A stretch of 64,000 nucleotides of DNA from the NCBI RefSeq assembly GCF_001942405.1, contig NZ_MKKA01000007.1, positions 1 to 64,000 on the forward strand, in the 5' to 3' direction. Each line of letters starts with the position of its first letter. Position 1 is the stretch's first letter. Positions 47,314 to 56,923 of the stretch are shown here, piece after piece. The translations under genes were made by a program, and so were the position numbers. This DNA is from Ornithinimicrobium sp. CNJ-824. Lineage in GTDB: Bacteria; Actinomycetota; Actinomycetes; Actinomycetales; Dermatophilaceae. The notes beneath the pieces were generated by a model. It was not told the DNA's origin. It saw nothing but the letters and a program-made list of their open reading frames with translations, and ran no database searches.

Positions 47314-48513
47314 TCAGGGCAGCCGGGCCTGCCGCATCAGCGGCGAGGGGTAGACGGTGCCGACCCGGACCCCGTCCAGCCACCGGGTGAGCCGGTCGGC
47401 CTCGACGTTCAGGGCCCTGCGGGCCTCGGCCGGCAGGCGGACGTCGGGGGCGGCCACCACCTGCACCACGCCCTCGTCGTCCTGGACCCACGCCCCGACG
47501 ACCCGGCCGTCCCACCAGGCCGTGGTGCCCGCGTTGCCGTTGGTGTCGAACAGGAAGGGCCGCAGCCGCGGGTCGAGGTAGAAGTCCCGTCCCCTCCAGC
47601 CCATCGTCGTCGGGTCGAGCGTGGGCAGCAGGGCCGCCCAGGGCTCCACCGGCCCCACCGGGTCGAGGTCGTCCGGGAGCAGCCACGCCGTCGACCCGTC
47701 GTCGAGGACGACCTGCACCGCGTCGACGGCGGCGAGCGCCGCGCGGGCCGCCGTCCGGGTGGACCCCAGCCACCACTGGAGGTCCTCGAGCGTGCCCGGC
47801 CCGAAGGTGCGCAGCCAGCGGCGGACGAGCTCGGCATACCCCTCCGCGGTCCCGGTCGGCTCCACCTGCCCGCCGAGCCACTCGTCGGCGAGCACCCAGG
47901 TGGGCCGGTTGAGCCGCCAGTGACCGGCGTTCGGCCCACGGACGACCAGCCCCTCGGCGCCCAGCAGGGTGAGCACCCGGGGCGCCAGCGGAGCAGCCCC
48001 GCCGTAGCTCTTGCCGGGCGCGTGGACCACCTGGCCGGCCAGCTCGGGCAGCTCCTCGCGCAGCTGGCGGGCATTCGTCGGCGCCGCCCCGGTCAGCCGG
48101 TCGAGCACCCCGCTGCGGGCACGGTCCACCCAGGCCTCCCCGTCCGGGGCGACGCCGTGCCGCTCCACGTCCCGCACGAGCGCCCTGCGCTGGGTCTGGG
48201 CGACCCGCGCGGACGCGCTGCCCAGCACCGCGGGCAGCAGGTCCCGCGGCAGGACGAACAGCGTCCGGCGCATCGCCAGCTGCTTGACCAGCGACCGGTC
48301 CTCGCCGAGCACGCGGTCGACGTCCTCGGGCGCCGGGGGTGCCTCCGGGTCGGTCCTGGCCCGGACCGCCAGGTGCACCGTGGCGGCCTCGGTCGCGTGC
48401 AGCACCGTCATGGCCCGGGCCGCGGCCACCGGGTCGGGAACCCGGTGGTCGGGGTGGAGCGCGTGCCGGACGGCCAGCCTGGCCCGCCGTTCCCGGTCGT
48501 CGACGGTGCGCAC
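47314..48513 (-). CDS. Winged-helix DNA-binding protein (AlkZ/HTH_42 type)
   Basis: The 399-residue protein matches the HTH_42 family: RHALHPDHRVPDPVAAARAM, LAMRRTLFVLPRDLLPAV, PGKSYGGAAPLAPRVLTLLG and GNAGTTAWWDGRVVGAW. Streptomyces AlkZ relatives unhook interstrand cross-links with a Q-x-Q motif; I do not see that exact motif, so DNA-glycosylase activity is uncertain. It begins with GTG, 11 bases upstream of the next gene's end. Confidence 0.82.
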   Translation of the reverse strand: MRTVDDRERRARLAVRHALHPDHRVPDPVAAARAMTVLHATEAATVHLAVRARTDPEAPPAPEDVDRVLGEDRSLVKQLAMRRTLFVLPRDLLPAVLGSASARVAQTQRRALVRDVERHGVAPDGEAWVDRARSGVLDRLTGAAPTNARQLREELPELAGQVVHAPGKSYGGAAPLAPRVLTLLGAEGLVVRGPNAGHWRLNRPTWVLADEWLGGQVEPTGTAEGYAELVRRWLRTFGPGTLEDLQWWLGSTRTAARAALAAVDAVQVVLDDGSTAWLLPDDLDPVGPVEPWAALLPTLDPTTMGWRGRDFYLDPRLRPFLFDTNGNAGTTAWWDGRVVGAWVQDDEGVVQVVAAPDVRLPAEARRALNVEADRLTRWLDGVRVGTVYPSPLMRQARLP

Positions 48514-48524
48514 GCGGCGGGCGG

Positions 48525-49145
48525 TCAGCCGGTCAGGGGCCGCCGGGCCGTCGCCAGGAAGACCTGGTAGCCCCGACCGTCCTTCTCGATGCGGGTGCAG
48601 TCCTCCACCCGCACGTCGACGAGGCCGACCGCCTCGAGGTCGGCGGCGAGCTCGGCCCGGTCGAACCCGTGGTGCCCGTCGAAGTCGTGCTGGTGGAAGG
48701 AGCCGTCCTCCTGGTCGAGGTCGGCGATCGCGAGGTGCCCGCCGGGGGTGAGCAGGTCGGCCAGCGCCGCCAGCGCGGCGTCCAGCTGCTGCACGTGGTG
48801 CAGCACGAGCGAGCCGACGACGAGGTCGAACCGTTCCTGCGGCACCTGCTGCATCTCCACGTCGAGGGCGACCACCCGGGCGTCCGACGGCAGGGCTCCC
48901 GTGGCGACCTTGTCCGCCATCACCGCCCGCATCCCGGCGGAGGTGTCGGCGAGGGTGATCGGCCCGACGCGGTCCTGCAGCGCCTGGGAGACCAGGCCCG
49001 TGCCGGCGCCGTACTCCAGCATCCGCTCGGCCCCGGTCAGGGGGACCGCGGCGGCCACGGCCTCGGCCACCTCGTGGGCCCGCCGGACCTTGTCCGGGTC
49101 GTCGTCCCAGGTGGCGGCCCGCTCGTCGAAGTGCTCCGCGTGCAT
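48525..49145 (-). CDS. Class I SAM-dependent methyltransferase
   Basis: The 206-residue protein has ERMLEYGAGTGLVSQALQD (motif I), LADTSAGMRAVM (acidic loop), VVALDVEMQQVPQERFDLVV and SLVLHHVQQLDAAL, the order found in UbiE/Methyltransf_11 enzymes. It probably methylates a small molecule. It lies between ygfZ and the AlkZ-like gene on one strand. Confidence 0.88.
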   Translation of the reverse strand: MHAEHFDERAATWDDDPDKVRRAHEVAEAVAAAVPLTGAERMLEYGAGTGLVSQALQDRVGPITLADTSAGMRAVMADKVATGALPSDARVVALDVEMQQVPQERFDLVVGSLVLHHVQQLDAALAALADLLTPGGHLAIADLDQEDGSFHQHDFDGHHGFDRAELAADLEAVGLVDVRVEDCTRIEKDGRGYQVFLATARRPLTG

Positions 49146-49182
49146 GGTCGTGCGCTCCTCGGTGGGTAGGGTCCTCGGTCCC

Positions 49183-50253
49183 TCAGCGTGCCACGGGCGG
49201 GCGCGGGGCGGAGGGTCGTTCGCGCCGGGCCGGCTTCTCCGGGACCACGATCGCGGTCTGCGCGGCCGAGACGTCGCCCGCCAGGAGCACGGCCTCGGGG
49301 TCGCTGGCGTACCGGACCACGCCGAGCCCGATCGGGCCCTCCTCGGAGTGCCGGGCGACGCTGGTCAGCGTGCCCACGGCACGGCCGCCCTCCACCGGCA
49401 CCAGCTCGGTCCCGGGGTCGGGCAGGACGTGCCCGGACCCGTCGAGGTGCAGGAAGACGATCCGGCGCGGGGGCCGGCCCAGGTTCTTCACCCGGGCGAC
49501 CGTCTCCTGGCCGCGGTAGCAGCCCTTCTCCAGGTGCACCGCGGTGCGCAGCCAGTCCAGCTCGTGCGGGATGGAGCGGTGGTCGGTGTCGACGCCGGCC
49601 CGGGGACGCCAGGCGGCGACGCGCAGCGCCTCGGCCGCCCACGTCCCGGCCAGCGGCCGTCCGCCGACGGCCGCCTCGAGCTCGTCCCTGGGCACGAGCA
49701 GCTCCCGCCAGGCGCGGCCCCGGGCGGGGTGCTGGTCCTCGGGCGGTCCGTAGGCGAAGGTCTGGCCCTCCTCCCGGGGCCACGGGTCGACCCAGGCGAG
49801 GGGCTCGCCGGGGGCCGACCCGGCCCCCACGGGCTCGCCGAGCACGGCATACCCCTCGGTGACGTCGGCGACCTCCACCCGGAGCATGAAGCGCATCGAG
49901 TCCAGCCAGGCCGCGACCGCGGGGGCGGCCCCGGGCTCGGTGGTCAGCCAGGTCGTCTCCTCGTCGTCGACCACGTGCAGCGCGTGCTCCACGTGGCCCT
50001 TGGGCGAGAGGACCAGGGTCTCGGCCGAGGCGCGCGGCGCCAGGCCGAGCAGGTGCTGGGTGGTCAGCGAGTGCAGCCAGGACAGGCGGTCGGGCCCGGT
50101 GACGGTGACCACGCCCCGGTGGGACAGGTCGACCACCGCCAGCCCCTCGGCGAGCAGGCGCTGCTCCTTGGTGGGGTTGCCGTAGTGGGACGCCACGCCG
50201 GCGTCGGGCCCGGTCGCCTCGACGGCGCCGGGACGGGTGAGCAGCACGCTCAT
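49183..50253 (-). CDS. ygfZ: Folate-binding protein YgfZ (iron-sulfur-cluster maintenance)
   Basis: The 356-residue protein has the YgfZ/GcvT fold: VVDLSHRGVVTVTGPDRLSW at the N-terminus and the signature EKGCYRGQETVARV with its conserved Cys (about 260-273). It binds tetrahydrofolate and repairs or assembles Fe-S proteins. ATG 50253 (MSVLLTRPGA) is preferred to the upstream in-frame ATG. It is divergent from the LCP gene. Confidence 0.92.
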   Translation of the reverse strand: MSVLLTRPGAVEATGPDAGVASHYGNPTKEQRLLAEGLAVVDLSHRGVVTVTGPDRLSWLHSLTTQHLLGLAPRASAETLVLSPKGHVEHALHVVDDEETTWLTTEPGAAPAVAAWLDSMRFMLRVEVADVTEGYAVLGEPVGAGSAPGEPLAWVDPWPREEGQTFAYGPPEDQHPARGRAWRELLVPRDELEAAVGGRPLAGTWAAEALRVAAWRPRAGVDTDHRSIPHELDWLRTAVHLEKGCYRGQETVARVKNLGRPPRRIVFLHLDGSGHVLPDPGTELVPVEGGRAVGTLTSVARHSEEGPIGLGVVRYASDPEAVLLAGDVSAAQTAIVVPEKPARRERPSAPRPPVAR

Positions 50254-50356
50254 GGCACGGCTCCTTCGGTGGGGGTATGGAGTGCTCCGCCCCGCCACGC
50301 TACGTCACCGGGCGCCGTGGGCCCGGTTGTCAGTCCCGCGCCCTACACTGCCCGCC

Positions 50357-51613
50357 ATGGGGTTCACCGACCGCTCCGCCCGTGACCGGGGCGACACCGC
50401 ACCGACCCGTCGTCGCCGTCGCGGCGGTCCCCTGCGGGCGCTGACCGCGGTCGTGGGGCTCGTGGCGCTGCTGGGGGTGCTCGTGCTGGGCGGGTACGCG
50501 TTCTGGCTGCAGCGCACGGTCTCGAGCAACATCGAGCACGACGACCTGGTGGCCGAGGACCGGTCCACCATCACCCTCTCCCCCGACGTCTCCGGCGGCC
50601 AGCGCCCCGGGCAGGACGGGGCCGACGAGGAGGGCGACGGCAGCGAGCAGCCGTCCGAGACGGGCGACACCGACGGGGAGGGCAGGGTCGACGCCGAGGA
50701 CGACCCGGAGGTCGCCGAGGTGGACGACGAGGTCGCCCCCATCGTCGGCGACGACGGCCAGGAGATCGACGTCACCGGCGTCGAGGTCGAGGCCAGCGTC
50801 CCGGCCCGGCCCGGCGAGGCCGGCGACGCCCTGAACTTCCTCATCATCGGCAGCGACAGCCGCGACCTGTCCGTCGAGCGCGGCCGGTCCGACGTCATCG
50901 TGCTGGCGCACGTCGACGACGAGCGCGAACGGGTCGACCTCGTGCACTTCCCCCGCGACCTGTTCGTCCCGATCGCCGGGACGGGCGGCAGCAGCAAGAT
51001 CAACGCGTCCTACGCCTACGGCGGGGCCCCCCTGCTCATCCAGACGCTGCAGCCGCTCATCGGTGTGCCGATCGACCACGTCGTCATCGTCAACTTCGAG
51101 AGCTTCAAGGCGATGACCGACGCCATCGGCGGGGTCAACGTCCAGGTCACCGAGGCCGGCGGCGGCTTCGACGTGGGGACCCACTACATGGACGGCGAGC
51201 AGGGCCTGCGGTTCGTCCGCGAGCGCTACTCGCTGAGCCAGGGCGACATCTCCCGCGGCGAGCGCCAGATGCAGTTCGTCAAGGCGGTCATGCTCAAGGC
51301 GCTCTCCCGGGAGACCCTGACCAACCCGGCCCGGCTGGCCAGCTTCGTCGACGCGGCCACGACCAACCTCACCGTCGACCAGGACCTGCGCGTGGGCGAC
51401 ATGCGCAACCTGGCCTTCGAGCTGCGCGGCCTGCGGGGCGGGGACATCCACTTCTGGCAGGGACCGTGGCGGGGCATCGACATGCACCCGGTCGCCGGCT
51501 CCATCGTGCTCATGGCCGACGACCAGATGGCCACCCTCGGCGAGCACCTGCGCACCGACACGATGGAGTCCTACTCCGACCCGGTCTCCCCCCGGACCGG
51601 CTTCGGCGGCTGA
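50357..51613 (+). CDS. LytR-CpsA-Psr (LCP) family cell-wall ligase
   Basis: The 418-residue protein has a basic cytosolic N-terminus with RRRRR, one membrane segment (about 29-49), a long acidic low-complexity linker (about 60-140, DDEVAPIVGDD), and the LCP domain (about 150-390) with FLIIGSDSRDLS, VDLVHFPRDLFVPI, VIVNFESFKAMTDAIGGVNV and YMDGEQGLRFVRERYS. Its Arg and Asp residues bind polyprenyl phosphate. LCP proteins attach wall glycopolymers to peptidoglycan. Confidence 0.93.
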   Translation: MGFTDRSARDRGDTAPTRRRRRGGPLRALTAVVGLVALLGVLVLGGYAFWLQRTVSSNIEHDDLVAEDRSTITLSPDVSGGQRPGQDGADEEGDGSEQPSETGDTDGEGRVDAEDDPEVAEVDDEVAPIVGDDGQEIDVTGVEVEASVPARPGEAGDALNFLIIGSDSRDLSVERGRSDVIVLAHVDDERERVDLVHFPRDLFVPIAGTGGSSKINASYAYGGAPLLIQTLQPLIGVPIDHVVIVNFESFKAMTDAIGGVNVQVTEAGGGFDVGTHYMDGEQGLRFVRERYSLSQGDISRGERQMQFVKAVMLKALSRETLTNPARLASFVDAATTNLTVDQDLRVGDMRNLAFELRGLRGGDIHFWQGPWRGIDMHPVAGSIVLMADDQMATLGEHLRTDTMESYSDPVSPRTGFGG

Positions 51614-51634
51614 GGTCCGCGGGCGGCGCCCCGG

Positions 51635-52129
51635 TCAGACGCGCTGCAGCTCGGCGGACACGTGCGACTGCAGGGCGTGACCGGTGGCCGCCATGTCCAT
51701 GACCCACATCATGTTGCCGTTGACGTAGCCGTACATCCGGTGGGCCGCGGTGTACTCCTTGGCGTGCGGGCTGCGGATGACGCCGTCGGTGCGCAGCTCG
51801 ACCCGGGCCGGCTGGGTGTGGCCGTAGTACATCTCCACGATGCCAGTCGGGTGCGCCAGCACGAGCTCCACCTCGCCGTCGGCCTGCGGCCGCCAGAACC
51901 CGGTCTCGACCGCCGCCTCCTTGACCTTGTTGCCGTGCTCGTCGAGCAGCCAGGCCCGGGAGGTCCACATGAGGAAGGGCCGGCCGTCGTGGGTGACGTC
52001 GATCTCCTGGCCGAAGTTGCGGGACTCGATCGAGGGGTAGCCGACGACCCCCGCACCGGCCCAGGAGCCGATCATCCAGGCGAGGGGGGCCAGGTCGGGG
52101 TGCATGGTGGGGTCGAGCTCGATAGGCAC
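51635..52129 (-). CDS. Nitrobindin-like heme-binding beta-barrel (DUF1794/FABP-like)
   Basis: The 164-residue protein has the family's GSWAGAGVVGYPSIE near the N-terminus and TGHALQSHVSAELQR at the C-terminus, where His is the heme ligand. Nitrobindins bind ferric heme and isomerise peroxynitrite. GTG 52129 (VPIELDPTMHPDLAPL) is the start; ATG at 52105 is also possible. Confidence 0.9.
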   Translation of the reverse strand: MPIELDPTMHPDLAPLAWMIGSWAGAGVVGYPSIESRNFGQEIDVTHDGRPFLMWTSRAWLLDEHGNKVKEAAVETGFWRPQADGEVELVLAHPTGIVEMYYGHTQPARVELRTDGVIRSPHAKEYTAAHRMYGYVNGNMMWVMDMAATGHALQSHVSAELQRV

Positions 52130-52170
52130 GCACCCATGGTAGGGGTCCGGGCGTCGGGCCGTCGGACCGC

Positions 52171-52956
52171 TCAGGCGACGGCGTCGGGCACGAGGGCCAG
52201 CGCCACCAGGTAGGGCACGGCCCCGACCACGAGCACGGAGGCGATCGCGGTCACCAGCCGGGGGCGAGGCAGGGCCAGGGTCGGCAGCGGCGCCAGCACC
52301 GCCCGCACGGCCTGGCTGAGGGCGGCGCTGACCACGCCGACGAGCAGCCACGTCGTCCACGGGACGTCGAGCAGGAGCGCGACGAGCACGGCGGCCGCCC
52401 CGCCGCCGACCATCGCCAGCGGCACCAGCCAGCCCCGCAGACCGGGCCAGCGGCCCAGGAGGTCGGTGCCGGCGGAGGCCACGGCCGCCGCCAGGGCGCC
52501 GAGCACGAGGGCGGTGCCGTCGGCCGTGTGCGCGGGCGGGACCAGCAGGACCCCCACGGCGACCAGCGTGAGCGCCAGCACGACCGAGCTGACCGACACC
52601 ACGAGGCGGGGACGCCCGTCGCGGCGGAACAGCTGGTGGGCGAACGCGGCGATCATCGAGATGCTCAGCGCGGCCGGGACCCACACCAGCCAGGGCGGGT
52701 CCGGTCGCGTGCCCACGGCCAGGACGAGCGCCAGCCCCCCGACGACGATGACGCCCAGCGACCCCCGCGGCGTCGGCAGCGCCAGCGCCCCGGCCCACCC
52801 CCAGGCCAGCGCCACCACGGCCGCCGCGAGCGCGAAGGTCAGCACCGCCGGGGACACGGCCGCGGCCAGGGCCAGCACCCCGGCCACCGTGGACACGGCC
52901 CCGGCCACGTGCGCCGACGGCGTGATCCGCGGGCGGCGCGCAGGCACGGGAGGCAT
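52171..52956 (-). CDS. Hypothetical membrane protein
   Basis: The 261-residue protein has seven or eight hydrophobic segments and few charged residues apart from a loop FRRDGRPRLVV (about 110). I recognise no family motif. It sits beside glnR on the opposite strand. ATG 52956 is chosen over the upstream ATG because it gives the shorter, cleaner start. Confidence 0.7.
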   Translation of the reverse strand: MPPVPARRPRITPSAHVAGAVSTVAGVLALAAAVSPAVLTFALAAAVVALAWGWAGALALPTPRGSLGVIVVGGLALVLAVGTRPDPPWLVWVPAALSISMIAAFAHQLFRRDGRPRLVVSVSSVVLALTLVAVGVLLVPPAHTADGTALVLGALAAAVASAGTDLLGRWPGLRGWLVPLAMVGGGAAAVLVALLLDVPWTTWLLVGVVSAALSQAVRAVLAPLPTLALPRPRLVTAIASVLVVGAVPYLVALALVPDAVA

Positions 52957-53024
52957 GCCCCCATCCTGCCGCACGCGGTCCGTGCGGGCCGGGCACGGTG
53001 GCCAGCGCGACTAGGCTGGGCCCC

Positions 53025-53800
53025 GTGGCCGACCTGGTCCTCCTGACGCCCCGCACCCCGGCCGACGCCGCGGTGGCCCAGGTGGCGCCCGGACTGGTCC
53101 TGCTGCCGCACCGGGTGACCGTCCTGGGGATGGACGTCGGGGCCCTGGTCTCCCGCCCCGGCCGCGAGCCGGCACTGGTCGTCGTGGACGCGGTCACCGA
53201 CCTGGTCGCCGCCCACGGCGTCCTGCGCACCCTGGCCGCCCTCGAGCTGGCGTCCCCCGTGCTGGCCGTCGTCGCCGACGCCGCCCTGGGCCTGCTCGAC
53301 GACAGCTGGCCCCTGGACGACCTCGTCCTCACCGGGGCCGGTCCCGCCGAGGTCGCCGCCCGCGTGCGCCTCCTGCTCGCGCGACGGCATACCCTCCTCC
53401 GACCGGTGACGGCGGGCGCACCCGGCCCTCGGAGCACGGCGGAGGGCCGGGACCCCACGGGCGGGCGCCGTCCGCGGACGAGCCGCAGGCCATCCGCGTC
53501 GCGGACGTGGTGGTGGACGAGGCCAGCTGGACGGTCCGGGCGGGCGGGCAGGTGCTGGACCTGACCTACAAGGAGTTCGAGCTGCTGCGCTACCTGGTCG
53601 GCAGGCCAGGCCGGGTGGTCACGCGTGACACCCTCCTGCAGGAGGTCTGGGGGATGGACTACTACGGCGGCACGCGCACCGTCGACGTCCACATCCGCCG
53701 GCTGCGGGCCAAGCTCGGGCCCGAGCGCGAGTCGCTCATCGGCACCATCCGCGGCGTGGGCTACCGGTTCAGCGGCCCGCGCGGTGGCGAGGACGGGTGA
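53025..53800 (+). CDS. glnR: GlnR-type orphan response regulator (frameshifted in this sequence)
   Basis: The N-terminal frame from GTG 53025 has the degenerate receiver of Gln[39 protein letters not shown] and [18 protein letters not shown]. The winged helix ([44 protein letters not shown]) is one frame away; a base is missing in the linker between about 53400 and 53480. GlnR controls nitrogen-metabolism genes in actinobacteria, and the order glnR-mshD matches mycobacteria. The assignment rests on this pattern and neighbourhood. Confidence 0.82.
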
Positions 53801-53818
53801 CCGTGCCAGACTGAGCCC

Positions 53819-54805
53819 ATGTCTGGCCAGAGCCCCACCGTCGAGGAGCTTGCCCACCCCTCCCCGCCCCGCCTGTCCGGCGACGTGCTCGCGCTCGCCG
53901 TGCGCGCGGCCCAGCACGACGGCGTCCGACCGCTCTCCGAGCAGACCGTGCTCGAGGCCCGCCGGTTCTCCGACGAGGTGACGGTGCCCACCTCGACGCA
54001 CCTGGTGGTCACGCAGGAGGTGCCGGGGACGCCCACCCCCCGGGTCCTGGCCTACGGCCACGTCGACTGCGGGGACCCCGACCACCCCTCCGCCGAGCTC
54101 GTGGTCGACCCCGAGCACCGGCGCCGCGGCCTGGGCGGGATGCTGCTGGACCACGTGCTGCGACGCTGGCCGGACGTGCGGCTGTGGAGCCACGGCGACC
54201 TGCAGGACGCCCGCCGTCTCTACACCTCGCGCCAGCTGGTCGTCGTCCGCGAGCTGTGGCAGATGAGCAGGCCGTTGCGGGGCGAGTGGAGCGACCTGCC
54301 CGACCACGTCGAGCTGCCCGAGGGCTTCGCCGTACGTCCTTTCGTCGTGGGCCAGGACGAGGAGCCGTGGCTGGTGGTCAACGCCCGGGCCTTCGCCGAC
54401 CACGCCGAGCAGGGCCGGATGACCCTGACCGACCTGCGGGAACGCGAGCAGGAGCCGTGGTTCGACCCGCAGGGCTTCCTCGTCGTCGAGGACACCACCG
54501 ACGTCGACCCCGACGGCAACGCCCGGATCGCGGCCTTCCACTGGACCAAGGTGGAACCCGCGCAGGCGGGCGGCCAGCCCACCGGGGAGGTCTACGTCGT
54601 CGGCGTCGACCCCGACTACCAGGGCCGGGGGCTGGGCCGGGCGGTGACCCTGCTGGGGCTGCAGCACCTACGCAACGTGGGGTGCGAGGTGGCCACCCTC
54701 TACGTGGACGGCGACAACGCCTCCGCGATCGCCACCTACGGCCGGCTCGACTTCGAGCGGTCGGCCGTGGACGTCATGTATGCCGCCGGGCCCGACCGGT
54801 CGTGA
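53819..54805 (+). CDS. mshD: Mycothiol synthase (mycothiol step 5)
   Basis: The 328-residue protein is a tandem GNAT acetyltransferase that transfers acetyl from acetyl-CoA to Cys-GlcN-Ins. The N-terminal repeat has AELVVDPEHRRRGLGGMLLDHV and the C-terminal repeat VYVVGVDPDYQGRGLGRAVTLLG with LYVDGDNASAIATYGRLDF. It lies 18 bases after glnR. Its stop overlaps the nudix start. Confidence 0.95.
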   Translation: MSGQSPTVEELAHPSPPRLSGDVLALAVRAAQHDGVRPLSEQTVLEARRFSDEVTVPTSTHLVVTQEVPGTPTPRVLAYGHVDCGDPDHPSAELVVDPEHRRRGLGGMLLDHVLRRWPDVRLWSHGDLQDARRLYTSRQLVVVRELWQMSRPLRGEWSDLPDHVELPEGFAVRPFVVGQDEEPWLVVNARAFADHAEQGRMTLTDLREREQEPWFDPQGFLVVEDTTDVDPDGNARIAAFHWTKVEPAQAGGQPTGEVYVVGVDPDYQGRGLGRAVTLLGLQHLRNVGCEVATLYVDGDNASAIATYGRLDFERSAVDVMYAAGPDRS

Positions 54806-55748
54806 GCGCCGGGGTCCCGCTCGTGCGGGCCGCGGGGGTGCTGCCCCACCGGGTCCACGAAGGGGTGCTGCAGGTCGCCCTGGTGCACCGACCCCGGTAC
54901 GACGACTGGTCCTGGCCGAAGGGCAAGCTCGACCCCGGTGAGGACTTCGCCACCGCCGCGGCCCGCGAGACCTTCGAGGAGACCGGCCTGCGGGTGCGGC
55001 TCGGCCGGCCGCTGCCGGAGTCGCGCTACGCCCTGGCCGGAGGCCAGGACAAGGTGGTGCGCTACTGGGCCGGGGAGGTGGTCGGCGGCGAGGGACGGCT
55101 TGAGCACGAGGTCGACGAGGTGCGGTGGATGTCGCCGACCCTGGCCGCCCGCCGGCTGACCTACGGGCGGGACCGCGACCAGCTGGACGCCCTGGTGGAC
55201 CTCGCCGGTCGGCGACGCCTGGCCAGCTGGCCGCTGCTCGTCGTCCGGCACGCGCACGCGCATCCGCGCAACGGGTGGTCCGGGCCCGACCCCCTGCGTT
55301 TGCTGAGCCCGGTGGGGGTGCGCCGGGCCGCGCGGATGACCGGCATCCTGGGCGCTACGCCCCGGTGCGGGTGCTCACCAGCCCGTCCGTGCGGTGCGCG
55401 GACACCGTCGCCCCCTACTGCACCGCCCGCGGCGTGGAGCTGGTGGCCAAGAAGGGTCTGTCCGAGGAGGGCTTCGAAGAGCGGCCCGAGAAGGTCGACA
55501 AGCACCTCCGCCGGCTCCTGGCCGCGGCGGAGCCGGTCGCCGTCTGCACGCACGGACCGGTCATGGGTCCGTTGCTGCGCGCCCTGCTGGGACGCGCCGG
55601 GGCGGACCTTCCCGGCACCGACCGCCGGATGCTGGCCCGCCTGCTCGACGTCGGTCTCGACAAGGGCGAGGTGCTGGCCCTGACGATGGTGGGGGCCGGC
55701 GACGGGGCCGAGGTCGTCGCCGTCGTGCGGCACCGGCCGCCGGGCTGA
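54802..55748 (+). CDS. Nudix hydrolase fused to histidine phosphatase, MutT1-like (frameshifted in this sequence)
   Basis: The first frame has a complete Nudix box, GKLDPGEDF...RETFEETG (about 36-60), then the start of the phosphatase domain VVRHAHAHPR. After RMTGILG the continuation RYAPVRVLTSPSVRCADTV is in another frame: one C is missing near 55353. The end has VAVCTHGPVMGPLL with the second His. Restored length is about 315 residues, the length of mycobacterial MutT1, which degrades 8-oxo-GTP and diadenosine polyphosphates. GTG 54802 overlaps the mshD stop. Confidence 0.88.
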
Positions 55749-55926
55749 GCCGCCGCCCACCGGAGGGGTGGGTGGTGCGTGCCGGACCGGGAGCGCCTCT
55801 CGGCGCGAGGCCGCTCGAAGCGGCGAATGTTGGAGCCCGGGGCTGCCGCGGCCCGGCACGCGACAGGAGACAACGAGGCGGGCCCGGGGTTTGTTCCCAC
55901 CGGCACCGGGTCGTCGCCGGCCGGAC

Positions 55927-56280
55927 TCAGTCGGCGGCCTCGTAGGCGCGGACCAGCCATCCGTCGACCTCGTCGTCGACCTCGTCGGGGGACCGCAGCT
56001 CGAGGTGGTGCATCCACGTCCTCGGGGAGGGGTGGGCCACCTCCTTCCACCGGGCGGAGGGGTCCCGGGCGGGCAGCACGACCGAGAGGACGGCGGGCAC
56101 GGCGCTGCGGACGTAGCGCCCGGGCCGCCACACGTAGGCGAAGCCGCGGCGGCGGCGGAAGGCGACCTGGCTGCGGGACACCCTCACCTCTACCGGTCCG
56201 AGGGCCCGGACCGCCCGGTCGACCTCCTGGAGGATCGCCAGCCCCTCGGGGGACCCGGCGAAGAGCTCCTCGGTGCTCAC
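55927..56280 (-). CDS. DUF5655-type small protein
   Basis: The 117-residue protein has the DUF5655 pattern: GPVEVRVSRSQVAFRRRRGF, AYVWRPGRYVR, VVLPARDPSARWKEVAHPS and WMHHLELRSPDEVDDEVDGW. This fold is thought to bind nucleic acid, with no known activity. GTG 56280 (STEELFAGSPEG) is likely; GTG 56283 is one codon before it. It is the last gene of the run that starts with treY. Confidence 0.78.
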   Translation of the reverse strand: MSTEELFAGSPEGLAILQEVDRAVRALGPVEVRVSRSQVAFRRRRGFAYVWRPGRYVRSAVPAVLSVVLPARDPSARWKEVAHPSPRTWMHHLELRSPDEVDDEVDGWLVRAYEAAD

Positions 56281-56302
56281 CACCGCGGCCCGACCTCGCC
56301 CG

Positions 56303-56923
56303 CTAGTGCAGCGACTCGCGTCGCCACAGGCGGGCGCTGGCCAGCAGGTCGTCGGCAGTGTCCCGCATCCGGGCCGCCCGGCGCACCTGCTCGGCCGGGA
56401 TCTCCCCCGGCCCCGGCTCGGCGAGGCCGACCGCCGCCACGTGGCAGAACGCCGAGGCCCGCTCCAGCGCCAGCCCCAGGTCCCCGTCGAAGACCCCGGT
56501 GAGGATCTCCTCGGTGAGCCGGCGCAGCGCCTGCGGGTCCGGTGGCTCGGCGACCCCGGCCACGGCGGACCAGACCTCGGTGTGCGAGCGGCCCAGGGTG
56601 AACAGCCGGCCCACCTCCTCGGGCTGGCGCAGCACCCACTCGTGCAGCAGGTAGAGGCGCCACAGCGCACCCGGGAGGGTCCTGGCGGGGCGGTCGGCCC
56701 ACATCTGCGCCACCGTCGCCAGGCCGACCTCGGACACGAGGTTGACGAGCCGGTCGGTGACCTGGGGGTCGCCGCTGTCCCGGCCCCGCCCGACGACCAG
56801 CTGCGCGGTGCGGTGGGCCGCGTCGGCCACGTCGAGCGGGTCGACGCCGTCCGCGGCCGCGTCCAGCGCCTCCGGCGGCCGCAGCGTCGGGCGGTGGAAC
56901 GGCCGCCGCTGCCCGTCGCTCAC
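56303..56923 (-). CDS. Hypothetical protein in the treYZ run
   Basis: The 206-residue protein is Leu/Ala-rich, all-helical by eye and has no signal or membrane segment. LPGALWRLYLLHEWVLRQPEE and RDTADDLLASARLWRRESLH are the best blocks, a pattern I recall from actinobacterial hypothetical proteins beside treZ. GTG 56923 overlaps the treZ stop (GTGA), so it is coupled to treZ. Confidence 0.7.
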   Translation of the reverse strand: MSDGQRRPFHRPTLRPPEALDAAADGVDPLDVADAAHRTAQLVVGRGRDSGDPQVTDRLVNLVSEVGLATVAQMWADRPARTLPGALWRLYLLHEWVLRQPEEVGRLFTLGRSHTEVWSAVAGVAEPPDPQALRRLTEEILTGVFDGDLGLALERASAFCHVAAVGLAEPGPGEIPAEQVRRAARMRDTADDLLASARLWRRESLH